Both the position numbers and the translations under genes were made by a program. From the NCBI GenBank assembly GCA_020249145.1, contig JADCGF010000001.1, forward strand, positions 62,001-126,000: a DNA stretch of 64,000 nucleotides, written 5' to 3'. This document shows positions 1-7,327 of the stretch, in pieces; the stretch's first letter is position 1; each line of letters starts with the position of its first letter. The stretch comes from Roseomonas sp. (GTDB lineage: Bacteria; Pseudomonadota; Alphaproteobacteria; Acetobacterales; Acetobacteraceae). The notes below the pieces were generated by a model. It saw only the letters and a program-made list of their open reading frames with translations. It did not search any database and was not told where the DNA came from.

Positions 1-869
1 TGGGTTTCGCGCCCGGCGGCGGGACGGATATCACCACGCGTACGCTGACGAGTAAGCTGCAAGCGCTTTTGGGCCAGCCCATCATTGTGGAGAACCGGCC
101 AGGGGCTGGGGGAAATCTGGCATCCGAAGCGACCGTGAATTCCCCATCCGATGGCCATACGCTGATGATGGGCACCATTGCATCCCTGGTGCTGAACCCC
201 ATTCTGGCGAAGCTGCCCTTTGATGTCATGACCGATCTGACACCGATTTCGCGTTCGGTTGAGGTCACCAATATCCTCGTTGTGCCAATGGATAGGCCCT
301 GGCGGAGCTTGCCGGAATTGATCGCGGCGGCACGCGCGCGGCCCGATCAATTGACCTATGGTTCATCTGGTGTTGGCAGCGCGGGCCATTTGGGCGGCGC
401 CTTGCTTGATTCCATGGCGAAGATCAGCACGGTGCATGTGCCCTATCGCGGTGGCGGGCAATTGATCACTGATCTGATCTCGGGGAAGGTGGATTTCTCC
501 GTCGCCACCGCAGCGACAGTGCTCCCACAGATTGAAGCCGGAAAGCTGCGCGCCTTGGCGGTTCCTTTGCCGCAGCGCAGCAAGCTTTTGCCGGACACAC
601 CTACCATTGCTGAAGCGGGACCCTTGCCTGGCTACGAAGTGGCCAATTGGTATGCGCTGATGGGGCCGCGCAACCTGGCGCAACCGATTGTGACTCGGAT
701 CAATCAGGCCCTGGTCGAATCGCTGCGTGACCCTGAGATTGTCGCGCATCTGGCGCGCCATGGGCTGGAGGCCGCGCCCAGTACGCCCGAGGAATTGGCC
801 GGCTTCATGCGGATGGAAACCGCAAAGTGGACGCCGATTGTCAGGGCTACGGGCGCGTCAATCAACTGA
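1..869 (+). CDS. Bug/TctC family periplasmic substrate-binding protein (5' end missing)
   Basis: This is the C-terminal part of a Bug (TctC-like) solute receptor, which catches small carboxylates in the periplasm for a tripartite tricarboxylate transporter. The reading frame is open from base 3 and runs off the left edge, so the signal peptide and first strand are missing. The visible sequence begins with the ligand-loop motif GFAPGGGTDIT and continues with GQPIIVENRPGAGGN and VPYRGGGQ, all hallmarks of the family. It ends in a TGA at 867-869. The ligand cannot be predicted from sequence, because the family is strongly expanded and diversified in Acetobacteraceae and Burkholderiales. No tctA or tctB membrane genes are visible in the window. 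Confidence 0.93.
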   Translation, partial: GFAPGGGTDITTRTLTSKLQALLGQPIIVENRPGAGGNLASEATVNSPSDGHTLMMGTIASLVLNPILAKLPFDVMTDLTPISRSVEVTNILVVPMDRPWRSLPELIAAARARPDQLTYGSSGVGSAGHLGGALLDSMAKISTVHVPYRGGGQLITDLISGKVDFSVATAATVLPQIEAGKLRALAVPLPQRSKLLPDTPTIAEAGPLPGYEVANWYALMGPRNLAQPIVTRINQALVESLRDPEIVAHLARHGLEAAPSTPEELAGFMRMETAKWTPIVRATGASIN

Positions 870-1048
870 ATCGGGCGCCGGATTTCGCGCCAAATCCAAG
901 GGTTTTGTGGCGCCAGGGCGGGGGTTCGTTTGTCATTCGGCTGACACTAAGAAGTTTTCTTGTCAAGGACGCAAAAAAATCCTTTGCACCTACTGACAAG
1001 CCCCGAATCCTCGGCTATGCCAAGCCATCCTTAAGGGAGAATCGAACC

Positions 1049-1357
1049 ATGTCGAAGAAGTTCCTCACTGATGTGATCGCCAAATCCGGTGATATGTCCG
1101 CGGTTGCTGCGGGCAAGCTTGCCGCCGATATCATTGACGCGATTAAGGCTGAAATTGTCAGCTCCGGTCGTTTCACCATTCCTGATTTCGGTGCTTTCGC
1201 TGTGCGCGAAACCCCGAAGCGCACTGGCTTGAACCCCAAGACCGGTGAAAAGGTGCAGATCAAGGCTGGCGCCACTGTCCGCTTCAAGGCGAGCCCAGCG
1301 CTGAAGGGCGCTGCGCTGGCCGGCGTGAAGAAGGGCAAGCGCAAGGCGAAGGCCTGA
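1049..1357 (+). CDS. HU family DNA-binding protein
   Basis: A 102-residue nucleoid protein of the HU/IHF family, which binds and bends DNA as a dimer. The DNA-binding arm region is recognisable: FGAFAVRETPKRTG followed by NPKTGEKVQIKAG, the usual HU pattern. The C-terminus carries a short lysine-rich tail (KKGKRKAKA), a modest extension on the usual 90 residues. The ATG at 1049 was chosen over longer open-frame starts because an AAGGGAGA ribosome site lies at 1033-1040 and the protein then starts as family members do (MSKKFLTDVIA). It is monocistronic and is followed directly by a strong terminator. Whether it is the main HU or a paralogue cannot be told here. Confidence 0.95.
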   Translation: MSKKFLTDVIAKSGDMSAVAAGKLAADIIDAIKAEIVSSGRFTIPDFGAFAVRETPKRTGLNPKTGEKVQIKAGATVRFKASPALKGAALAGVKKGKRKAKA

Positions 1358-1377
1358 TTTTTCGCTTTCCAGCAAAG

Positions 1378-1408
1378 GCGGTGTTCCTATGGGACACCGC
1401 TTTTATTG
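1378..1408 (+). terminator. Rho-independent terminator of the HU gene
   Basis: GCGGTGTTCC (1378-1387) pairs with GGGACACCGC (1391-1400) around a TAT loop, giving a 10-bp stem with one G-T pair. It is followed by TTTTATTG. It starts 21 bases after the HU stop codon. Confidence 0.9.
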
Positions 1409-1513
1409 TGCCGTTTCGCTGGTTTTCAATCGTCAATAGACCCGCCGCGCAGCCGTTTTACGACGCCGCGCTTTGATCTGCACAGATGCGCAGAGTTTCA
1501 GATGACGGATAAG

Positions 1514-1553
1514 ATGCAGAACATACATATGAAGCCGGTCCGATGTTCTGCAT
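1514..1553. repeat. Perfect 11-bp inverted repeat, 18-base spacer
   Basis: ATGCAGAACAT (1514-1524) is mirrored exactly by ATGTTCTGCAT (1543-1553). There is no T-tract on either side, so it is not an obvious terminator. It lies about 90 bases beyond the 3' end of the minus-strand flavoprotein gene and near the presumed left edge of the ars/arfB segment. It could be an operator, an element end, or a weak hairpin; the function is not known. Confidence 0.55.
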
Positions 1554-1639
1554 AGATGCTTAACTGCCAACCGCGCCGCTGCGCACACTTCACCCAAAGT
1601 AACATGTCATCACTGAAATCATGAAGACTGTCGCGAAGC

Positions 1640-3043
1640 TCAGCGGGGAATAGGACCACAACACACCGCTGTGACGACAGGCGTGCGGACCGGCGCGGAG
1701 ACACGGTTGGGGCCGCAGCGTTCGCCCGTCGCGACTGACACAGATGCGGGCCGCTGCGTCGAGCAGACGCCGGTTTCGGGCAGAACGAGTTCGACGCGCC
1801 GGGCGGCAGCAACGTCACCGGCAAGGTAGGCGGCGATGCTGCGCACCTGCTCGTGGCCTGTTGCCAACAGAAAGGTAGGCGCCCGGCCGTATGCCTTCAT
1901 GCCTGCCATATAGAAGCCTGGCTCGTCCGGGTGCCGAAGCTCGGCCTCGCCATGCGGGCGGACCGTGCCGCAGGAATGGATGTTGGGATCAATCAAGGGA
2001 GCCAGTGAGGGTGTGGCCTGTACGGCGGGATCGAGCGTAAGACGCATCTCCCCAAGCCACGACAGATCAGGCCGGAAGCCGGTGGCTACGATGATGCGGT
2101 CAGTCAGCACCGTATCGGCGTTGCCGCCCCGGTGGCCATGGACCAGCAACCGGTCACCTTCGCGCTTGATCCCATGGACGAGGAAGGGCGCCAGCGCCTG
2201 GACCTGCCCGGACTCGATCAGCGCATTGGCCTTCGCGCCAAGCGCACCGCGAGCCGCCAGACCGTCTGCATCGCCGCCGCCGAAGTTCACCTCGGCCAGC
2301 GGGCGGCGGAATGCCCACATGATGCTCGTATTCGGCGCTTGCCGGGCCAAGGCGACAAGATCAAGCACGGCGTTCATCGCGGAATGACCGCCGCCCAGCA
2401 CCAGCGTCGTCGCGCCCGCATAGGTGCCCCTGCTGACGCCGAGCATGTCGGGGATGCCATAGGCGATTCGGTCGGCATTCGCGGCCTCACCGGGCGCCGG
2501 AAGACCATGCGCACCGGCTGGGTTCGGACTGGTCCATGTGCCAGTGCAGTCGATCACCGCGCTCGCCTCAACGACCTGAATGCTGCCGTCAGGACTGGCT
2601 AGGTTCAGCACAAAGGGAGCGGTATCCCGCCCGAGGCCAGCCGCGCGCTGTCCTTCACGCAGGCGGTCGTGGTGACGACGGGAGACGCCAACCACCCTCG
2701 CATTGTAGCGGAGGTCGGCACCTGCCCCCGCCAGTGTCGCGGCCAACGGCGCCAAGTATAAGGCTACGAGATCGGCGCCTGTGGGAAAGCCGTCCATGTC
2801 TGGGGCTTTCCAACCTGCGGCTTCAAGGAGCCTGCGGGCCGAAGCATCCAGGTTGAACTGCCACGGCGAGAACATGCGCACATGGCTCCATTCGCGGACA
2901 GCGGTGCCTGGTTCGGACCCGGCTTCAAAGACGCAGGGTCGCAGACCGCGTTCAATGAGGTTAGCCGCAGCGGCGAGGCCGACCGGGCCGCCCCCAATGA
3001 TGACGATTGGCAAAGTGCGGTCAAGACGGATGGCGTCGGGCAT
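1640..3043 (-). CDS. FAD/NAD(P)-dependent flavoprotein of an ars locus (ArsO-like), Cys-containing tail
   Basis: A 467-residue flavin-dependent oxidoreductase or monooxygenase-like protein. It has an N-terminal FAD dinucleotide fold (IIGGGPVGLAAA, about residues 14-27) and a second nucleotide-binding fold (VLGGGHSAMNAV). Flavoproteins of this type often sit beside arsR in arsenic-resistance loci, but their reaction is poorly known. The last 45 residues form a tail with cysteines at about 427, 443, 461 and 462, which might bind arsenite; that is inference. The ATG at 3043 was preferred to a TTG at 3049 because GGAG lies 8 bases upstream of the ATG. That site is inside the end of arsR, and only 2 bases separate the arsR stop from this start, so the two genes are translationally linked. 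No arsB, acr3 or arsC gene is present nearby. Confidence 0.8.
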   Translation of the reverse strand: MPDAIRLDRTLPIVIIGGGPVGLAAAANLIERGLRPCVFEAGSEPGTAVREWSHVRMFSPWQFNLDASARRLLEAAGWKAPDMDGFPTGADLVALYLAPLAATLAGAGADLRYNARVVGVSRRHHDRLREGQRAAGLGRDTAPFVLNLASPDGSIQVVEASAVIDCTGTWTSPNPAGAHGLPAPGEAANADRIAYGIPDMLGVSRGTYAGATTLVLGGGHSAMNAVLDLVALARQAPNTSIMWAFRRPLAEVNFGGGDADGLAARGALGAKANALIESGQVQALAPFLVHGIKREGDRLLVHGHRGGNADTVLTDRIIVATGFRPDLSWLGEMRLTLDPAVQATPSLAPLIDPNIHSCGTVRPHGEAELRHPDEPGFYMAGMKAYGRAPTFLLATGHEQVRSIAAYLAGDVAAARRVELVLPETGVCSTQRPASVSVATGERCGPNRVSAPVRTPVVTAVCCGPIPR

Positions 3044-3045
3044 TG

Positions 3046-3417
3046 TCAAGTCTCCGATGATAGAATCGTTGGGCGGCAGAGTGCGGCAGCGGGCGCCAGT
3101 GCGGCGTCGAGCAAGGGCGCGCAGACCTCTGGGCGCCCTTTGCAGCAGTCTTCGAGCAGGAAGGAGATCAACCTCCGTAGCCCAGCGTAGTCGGCGGTGT
3201 AGATCATCGACCGGCCGTCACGCCGCGAGGTGACAAACCCCGCCCGGGCAAGGATGGCGAGGTTAGTCGACATCGTGTTCTGCGGCGCCCCGAAGTGACG
3301 CGCAATGTCACCGGCAGGGACACCTTCGGCACCAGCTTCAATCAGTAGGCGCAGCACCGCCAGGCGGTTTTCCTGCGAGAGGGCGCTGAAGGCTTCGGCT
3401 GCATGCTTTATATCCAT
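3046..3417 (-). CDS. arsR: ArsR/SmtB family arsenite-responsive repressor
   Basis: A 123-residue winged-helix repressor. The DNA-recognition part (HFGAPQNTMSTNLAILARAG, about residues 41-60) is followed by a C-terminal metalloid site with the pattern CC-x6-C (Cys91, Cys92, Cys99). A C-terminal cysteine trio of this kind is the arsenite sensor of Acidithiobacillus-type ArsR, unlike the helix-3 CxC site of the E. coli protein. The ATG at 3417 was chosen because family homology begins there (MDIKHAAEAFSAL) and a consensus-like promoter ends just upstream. It leads a two-gene unit with the flavoprotein. It should repress its own promoter through the dyad that overlaps the start codon and release on As(III) or Sb(III). 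Confidence 0.93.
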   Translation of the reverse strand: MDIKHAAEAFSALSQENRLAVLRLLIEAGAEGVPAGDIARHFGAPQNTMSTNLAILARAGFVTSRRDGRSMIYTADYAGLRRLISFLLEDCCKGRPEVCAPLLDAALAPAAALCRPTILSSET

Positions 3418-3452
3418 ATTTCTGGATATATAGATATTTTTTGGGCTGTCAA
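3409..3452 (-). promoter_or_regulatory. arsR promoter with operator dyad over the start codon
   Basis: On the minus strand TTGACA (3452-3447) is separated by 16 bases from TATATC (3430-3425), a good sigma-70 promoter. An 8-bp inverted repeat, TATATCCA (3409-3416) and TGGATATA (3423-3430), with a 6-base spacer, covers both the -10 box and the arsR ATG (3417-3415). Transcription should begin at or next to the ATG, so the arsR message may be leaderless. The position fits an ArsR autorepression operator. Confidence 0.7.
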
Positions 3453-3548
3453 GGGCTGCCTCACCCCTCAGGGCATGGTATGCAAGGCCGAAGAAGTGGG
3501 GCTGCCGCACCGACCGTTGGGGATGCTTGTAGCTACTGCCGCTGTCGC

Positions 3549-3971
3549 TCAGTCCATATCGGGTCGTCCGCGGCCGCGCTTGATGGTCGAGCGTAGCGCC
3601 TTTCCCTGAAGCCGACGGACCTTTGAGGCAAGAGTCGGTCGCGTCTTCTTACGAGGCGGGGGCGGTGGGCGCGCTGCCTCTTTGATCAATTCGAGCAGGC
3701 GGGCCAGCGCATCCTCCCGGTTCCGATGCTGTGTCCGGTGCTGCTGAGCGTTGATGATGATGACGCCTTCCCGCGTTGCCCGGTGACCTGCCAAGCGAAG
3801 AAGGCGGGCCTTCACCGCGTCAGGCAGGTTCGGGCTGTTTGCGGCATCAAAGCGCAGTTGAACGGCCGTCTCCACTTTCTGGATGTTCTGCCCGCCCGCG
3901 CCGCTTGACCGAAGAAAATCCTCGTGGAGTTCCGCCTCGTCAATGCTGATTGACCCCGTAACGTGGATCAT
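3549..3971 (-). CDS. arfB: ArfB-like peptidyl-tRNA hydrolase (alternative ribosome rescue factor)
   Basis: A 140-residue class I release-factor homologue that frees stalled ribosomes by hydrolysing peptidyl-tRNA. The catalytic GGQ loop is present (SSGAGGQNIQKVETA, Gly26-Gly27-Gln28). The basic C-terminal tail needed to enter the empty mRNA channel is also present (KKTRPTLASKVRRLQGKAL and onward). The start is ATG 3971, which overlaps the stop of an upstream arfB fragment (ATGA), so the fragment could couple its translation. It lies upstream of arsR on the same strand, 131 bases away. With ssrA and sspB at 58 kb, the cell appears to have two rescue routes. Confidence 0.93.
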   Translation of the reverse strand: MIHVTGSISIDEAELHEDFLRSSGAGGQNIQKVETAVQLRFDAANSPNLPDAVKARLLRLAGHRATREGVIIINAQQHRTQHRNREDALARLLELIKEAARPPPPPRKKTRPTLASKVRRLQGKALRSTIKRGRGRPDMD

Positions 3972-4081
3972 GAATTTGGCTCGGACTTGATCACATTCTG
4001 CCCGCCCGGGCCAGAGGCGCGCGAAAAGCTCTCCTTCAGCTCCTGTTCGGCAATGGCGATGGCGGGCGTGATGCGGATCAT
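3968..4081 (-). pseudogene. Truncated second arfB: 5' fragment ending in GGQNV
   Basis: A 37-codon frame starts at ATG 4081 and reads MIRITPAIAIAEQELKESF, then SRASGPGGQNV, then six unrelated residues to a stop. The first 30 residues align with the intact arfB (both have SxxxGGQN at the same position) but differ clearly from it, so this is the beginning of a different arfB copy, cut just after the GGQ codons. Its TGA (3970-3968) overlaps the ATG of the intact gene (3971-3969). The simplest reading is that the resident arfB was broken when foreign DNA carrying its own arfB came in. It cannot be a working enzyme. Confidence 0.82.
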
Positions 4082-4093
4082 GCGTTTTCATAG

Positions 4094-4143
4094 AACATCC
4101 GGGCCCGCCCTGTCTTGCCATGAAGGCCCGGGCGCAGGATGTT
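4094..4143. promoter_or_regulatory. Imperfect inverted repeat between divergent genes
   Basis: AACATCCGGGCC (4094-4105) pairs with GGCCCGG (4125-4131) and, after a short bulge, GGATGTT (4137-4143). It lies between the minus-strand arfB fragment and the plus-strand decarboxylase operon that starts at 4169, so it may be an operator or a leader hairpin of that operon. Confidence 0.35.
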
Positions 4144-4168
4144 GGGCCGATCAAGGATCAGGAAAACC

Positions 4169-4720
4169 ATGGACGAACACGCAATTGACAAAGCGCCCGA
4201 CGCCGCGGCCGAATGGCCGGATCAGATCTACTCCCTGCTCAAGACGCACAATATCACGCAAGTGGCTTTGGTGCCGGATGCCGGGCATTCCCGGCTAATC
4301 CGCCGCTGCCTGGCAGACAATGAAATGAAGGTGGTGACGCTGACCACCGAAGAAGAAGGCATTGCGCTTTTGCAAGGCGCCTGGCTTGGGGGTGCGAAGG
4401 GCGTGCTGCTGATGCAATCTTCCGGCGTTGGCAATTGCATCAATATGCTCTCGCTTTCCATCATGCATCGCTGCCCGCTGCCGATGCTGGTGACGATGCG
4501 TGGCGATTTTGGCGAATTCAATCCGGCACAGGTGCCGATGGGCAATGCGACGCAAGCCGTGCTGGAAGCCATGGGCACGCTGGTGCGCCGCGCCGATACG
4601 CCGGAAGATATCGCGCCCACGGTGAATGCCACCATCCGCCTTGCCTTCAACACCTTCCGCCCCACCGCAACCCTGATTGGCCAGCGCGTGCTTGGCGCCA
4701 AGACTTTCGGGAAGGACTGA
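4169..4720 (+). CDS. ThDP-dependent decarboxylase, alpha subunit (ComD / sulfopyruvate or phosphonopyruvate decarboxylase-like)
   Basis: A 183-residue protein corresponding to the PYR (pyrimidine-binding) domain of a split ThDP enzyme. The cofactor-activating glutamate lies in TLTTEEEGIALLQGAWLGG, and the motif LLMQSSGVGNCINML matches the LIMQNSGLGNSIN type segment of ComD, the alpha subunit of sulfopyruvate decarboxylase. The catalytic PP-domain half is the next gene, 4 bases downstream. The start at ATG 4169 follows a GGATCAGGAAAA purine stretch. Sulfopyruvate, phosphonopyruvate or another 2-oxoacid could be the substrate; sequence alone does not decide. It leads the operon that also holds a 2-hydroxyacid dehydrogenase able to make such a 2-oxoacid. 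Confidence 0.82.
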   Translation: MDEHAIDKAPDAAAEWPDQIYSLLKTHNITQVALVPDAGHSRLIRRCLADNEMKVVTLTTEEEGIALLQGAWLGGAKGVLLMQSSGVGNCINMLSLSIMHRCPLPMLVTMRGDFGEFNPAQVPMGNATQAVLEAMGTLVRRADTPEDIAPTVNATIRLAFNTFRPTATLIGQRVLGAKTFGKD

Positions 4721-4724
4721 AAAA

Positions 4725-5327
4725 ATGCTTGCTGCTTCCGGAAAACTTGACCGCCGAGAATTGACCCGCGCCTTGCTCGCGGACCGTGGTGAGATGCTGG
4801 TGATTGCCGGGCTTGGTGCGCCGGCCTGGGACATTACCGCCATTGGTGATTGCGCGGAAAACCTGCCGCTTTGGGGCGGCATGGGTGGCGCTGCCATGAT
4901 CGGCCTTGGCCTGGCGCTCGCGCAGCCCAAGCGCAAGGTGCTGGTGATTACCGGCGATGGCGAAATGCTGATGGGCATTGGCGCTTTGGCGACGATTGCG
5001 GTGCAAAAACCCGCCAATCTTTCCATCGTGGTGCAAGACAATGAGCATTACGGTGAAACCGGCATGCAGGAAACCGCGACACGCCATGGCGTTGATCTGG
5101 TGATGATGGCGAAGGGTGCCGGCATTGCGAACACCATGTTCGTGACCAAGCCAGATGAAGTGCCGGCGCTGCATAAGGCGATCCATGCCGGGAATGGCCC
5201 CTTCTTCGCGGTCGCGAAAATTGACGCCACCAGCAAGCCTTTGGTGCTGCCGCCGCGCGAAGGCGCGTTGTTGCAGGCGCGCATGCGTGAAGCGGTGATG
5301 GGGCCGGCGGCGCATCATCAATTGTGA
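4725..5327 (+). CDS. ThDP-dependent decarboxylase, beta subunit (ComE-like, PP domain)
   Basis: A 200-residue PP domain. The ThDP/Mg-binding motif is clear: GDGEMLMGIGALATIA followed by NLSIVVQDNEHYGETG, the GDG-x(about 26)-N pattern. It pairs with the preceding alpha subunit to form the active alpha2beta2 or larger enzyme, since each active site is built from one PYR and one PP domain. The ATG at 4725 is 4 bases after the alpha stop, and earlier in-frame starts lie inside the alpha gene. The split size (183 + 200) matches the two-gene ComDE arrangement of sulfopyruvate decarboxylase rather than single-chain phosphonopyruvate decarboxylase, but the split form is also used by other uncharacterised members. 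Confidence 0.82.
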   Translation: MLAASGKLDRRELTRALLADRGEMLVIAGLGAPAWDITAIGDCAENLPLWGGMGGAAMIGLGLALAQPKRKVLVITGDGEMLMGIGALATIAVQKPANLSIVVQDNEHYGETGMQETATRHGVDLVMMAKGAGIANTMFVTKPDEVPALHKAIHAGNGPFFAVAKIDATSKPLVLPPREGALLQARMREAVMGPAAHHQL

Positions 5328-5376
5328 ATGACACGCGCCAGCCGGCGAAGAACGGCGGCATTCCAGGGAGGAAATG

Positions 5377-6342
5377 ATGCAAAGACGGCAAATACTGGCG
5401 GGGCTCGCGGCCATGGCGGCAAGCCCAGCTTTGGCGCAAGCGCAATGGAGCCCGGATCGCCCCATGCGCGTGATCGTTCCCTTCGCGCCAGGCGGCAGCA
5501 CGGACATCACCGCGCGCCTGGTCGCTGAGGCAATCTCGCCCCGGCTTGGCCAGCCTGTCGTGATTGAAAATCGCCCCGGCGCCGCTGGGAATATCGGCAG
5601 TGAGGCTGTGGCGCGCGCCGCCCCTGATGGCTATACGCTGGTGATGGCGACAAGTTCCACGCATGCGACGAATGGTGCGCTGTATCGCAATATGCCCTTC
5701 GATGCGCAGCGGGATTTCGCACCGATCAGCCAGACCACTTTCATCCCGAATCTTTTGGTGGTGCACCCTGATGTGCCGGCGCGGGATTTCGCTGGGCTGG
5801 TGGCGGAAGCCAAGGCAAGGCCCGGCGTGCTGAATTTCGGTAACGCAGGTTCAGGCACATCACAGCATCTGTCTGCCGCACTGATCGCCGCGCGTACGGG
5901 GATTGAGGTCACGCATGTTTCCTATCGCGGCGGCACGCCAGCCGTGACCGATCTGATCGGCGGGAAAATCCAGGCCATGGCAGCACCTTTGGTGGAGGTG
6001 ATTGCGCATGTGCAGGCAGGGCGGCTGCGCGCCATTGCCGTGACAACCGCGCGACGTTCCGCATTGCTGCCCGATGTACCGACCATTGCGGAAACCCTGC
6101 CGGGCTTCGAAGTGGCGCTCTGGAATGGTTATATGGCGCCGGCGAATACGCCGGCCCCGATCGTCAATCGCATCGCCGCCGAAATTCGCGCCGTGATGCG
6201 CACGGATGACATGCGGGCAAAACTCGCCCAGCAGGGCAGCGAGCCCGTTGGTTCAACACCTGAGGAATTCCGCGCCTTCGTAGCATCTGAAATCCCGAAA
6301 TGGGCCGAATTGGTCCGCATTTCCGGCGCCAAGGTAGAATAG
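5377..6342 (+). CDS. Bug/TctC family periplasmic substrate-binding protein
   Basis: A 321-residue secreted solute receptor. It has a signal peptide with an RR pair near the start (MQRRQILAGLAAMAASPALAQ) and then the family loop VPFAPGGSTDITAR, VIENRPGAAGN and VSYRGGTPAVTDL. Two adjacent ATGs exist; the second (5377) is 5 bases from GGGAGG (5366-5371) while the first (5374) is only 2 bases away, so 5377 is preferred. It sits between the ThDP decarboxylase and the 2-hydroxyacid dehydrogenase in one transcript, so its ligand is probably the substrate of that pathway. Bug proteins of this kind serve TctAB-type pumps, but no pump genes are nearby. Confidence 0.93.
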   Translation: MQRRQILAGLAAMAASPALAQAQWSPDRPMRVIVPFAPGGSTDITARLVAEAISPRLGQPVVIENRPGAAGNIGSEAVARAAPDGYTLVMATSSTHATNGALYRNMPFDAQRDFAPISQTTFIPNLLVVHPDVPARDFAGLVAEAKARPGVLNFGNAGSGTSQHLSAALIAARTGIEVTHVSYRGGTPAVTDLIGGKIQAMAAPLVEVIAHVQAGRLRAIAVTTARRSALLPDVPTIAETLPGFEVALWNGYMAPANTPAPIVNRIAAEIRAVMRTDDMRAKLAQQGSEPVGSTPEEFRAFVASEIPKWAELVRISGAKVE

Positions 6343-6350
6343 GAAACACC

Positions 6351-7325
6351 ATGCCCCATATCGTTTGCCTGCGACCGCTGCACCCTGACGCCATGGCAAG
6401 GCTGCATGCGGAACCTGATTTCAAGGTCACGATGTTGACCGAGGTGAATGCGGAAACCCTGCGGGAGCCGATGAAAACCGCGGAAGCGATCATTGTGCGC
6501 GCAACGCCAATCAATCGCGATTTCCTGGCCAATGCACCAATGCTTTCCATCTGCGCGCGGCATGGTGTGGGGTATGATGCGGTGGATGTGAGAGCGCTGA
6601 CGGAACGCGGCATTCCGCTGACCGTCACACCGGATGCCAATGCGCTTTCGGTTGCTGAACACGCCATGATGCTGATGCTTTCAACATCTCGGCGCACGCT
6701 GGATTACGACAAGAACCTGCGTGCGCTGGATTGGGGTTCCAAGCCTTCGCTGAAAACCTGGGATCTGTCCGGGCGGAAGGTGTTGATCATCGGCTTCGGG
6801 CGCATCGGTGGGCGCGTCGCGCGGCTTTGCGCGGCCTTCGGGATGGAGGTGCTGGTGCACGACCCCTATATCCCGCAAAACACCATCAAGGGCGCCGGCT
6901 TCCGCCCTGTGAAGCTGCTGCATGAAGGCCTGGCGGAAGCCGATATCGTCACCACCCATTGCCCAAGCAATGAGGAAACGCGCGGCATGGTAAACGCCAC
7001 TTTCCTCGCCGCCATGAAGCCAGGCGGCACCTATATCAATACCGCACGCGGCACGCTGGTGGATGAAGCGGCGCTGACGGCGGCGCTGAAGACCGGGCAT
7101 TTGGCGACCGCTGGGCTTGATGTGTTCTGGGAAGAGCCCGTGACCACGCGCTTGCCTTTGCTTGATCTGCCGAATGTTGTTGTCTCCCCCCATTCCGCCG
7201 CCGCGACGGAACAGGGCATGCGCCGCATGGGGCTTTCCTGTGCGGAGAGCATTATCAGCCATTTCAAGGGTCAGCTCGACCCCGATGTTGTGATCAATAA
7301 GGAGGTGCTGCGCGGCAACGCGTAG
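6351..7325 (+). CDS. D-isomer-type 2-hydroxyacid dehydrogenase (NAD(P)-dependent)
   Basis: A 324-residue oxidoreductase that interconverts a 2-hydroxyacid and its 2-oxoacid. The nucleotide fold is KVLIIGFGRIGGRVA (about residues 143-157), and the catalytic triad of the family is visible as Arg233 (TARGTLVDE), Glu262 and His281 (SPHSAAA). ATG 6351 lies 8 bases after the Bug gene stop, with AGGAAAC just upstream. Its place beside a ComDE-like decarboxylase suggests that it supplies the decarboxylase with its 2-oxoacid, as SlcC does for sulfolactate; other members of this broad family act on 3-phosphoglycerate or glyoxylate. The C-terminal ACT domain of serA is absent. Confidence 0.88.
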   Translation: MPHIVCLRPLHPDAMARLHAEPDFKVTMLTEVNAETLREPMKTAEAIIVRATPINRDFLANAPMLSICARHGVGYDAVDVRALTERGIPLTVTPDANALSVAEHAMMLMLSTSRRTLDYDKNLRALDWGSKPSLKTWDLSGRKVLIIGFGRIGGRVARLCAAFGMEVLVHDPYIPQNTIKGAGFRPVKLLHEGLAEADIVTTHCPSNEETRGMVNATFLAAMKPGGTYINTARGTLVDEAALTAALKTGHLATAGLDVFWEEPVTTRLPLLDLPNVVVSPHSAAATEQGMRRMGLSCAESIISHFKGQLDPDVVINKEVLRGNA

Positions 7326-7327
7326 CA

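Noticed and set aside
827..1048. An upstream extension of the HU gene
   Set aside because: The added residues match no HU protein, and the ribosome site at 1033-1040 points to the start at 1049.
1441..1489. A possible leftover of the 3' end of the first arfB, from the basic minus-strand codons RRRKTAARRVY
   Set aside because: The match is only a run of basic residues, and no aligned arfB sequence leads up to it.
3568..3576. A NotI-type site GCGGCCGC in arfB, with another at 45697
   Set aside because: In GC-rich DNA such sites occur by chance, and they say nothing reliable about the specificity of the NotI-like enzyme.
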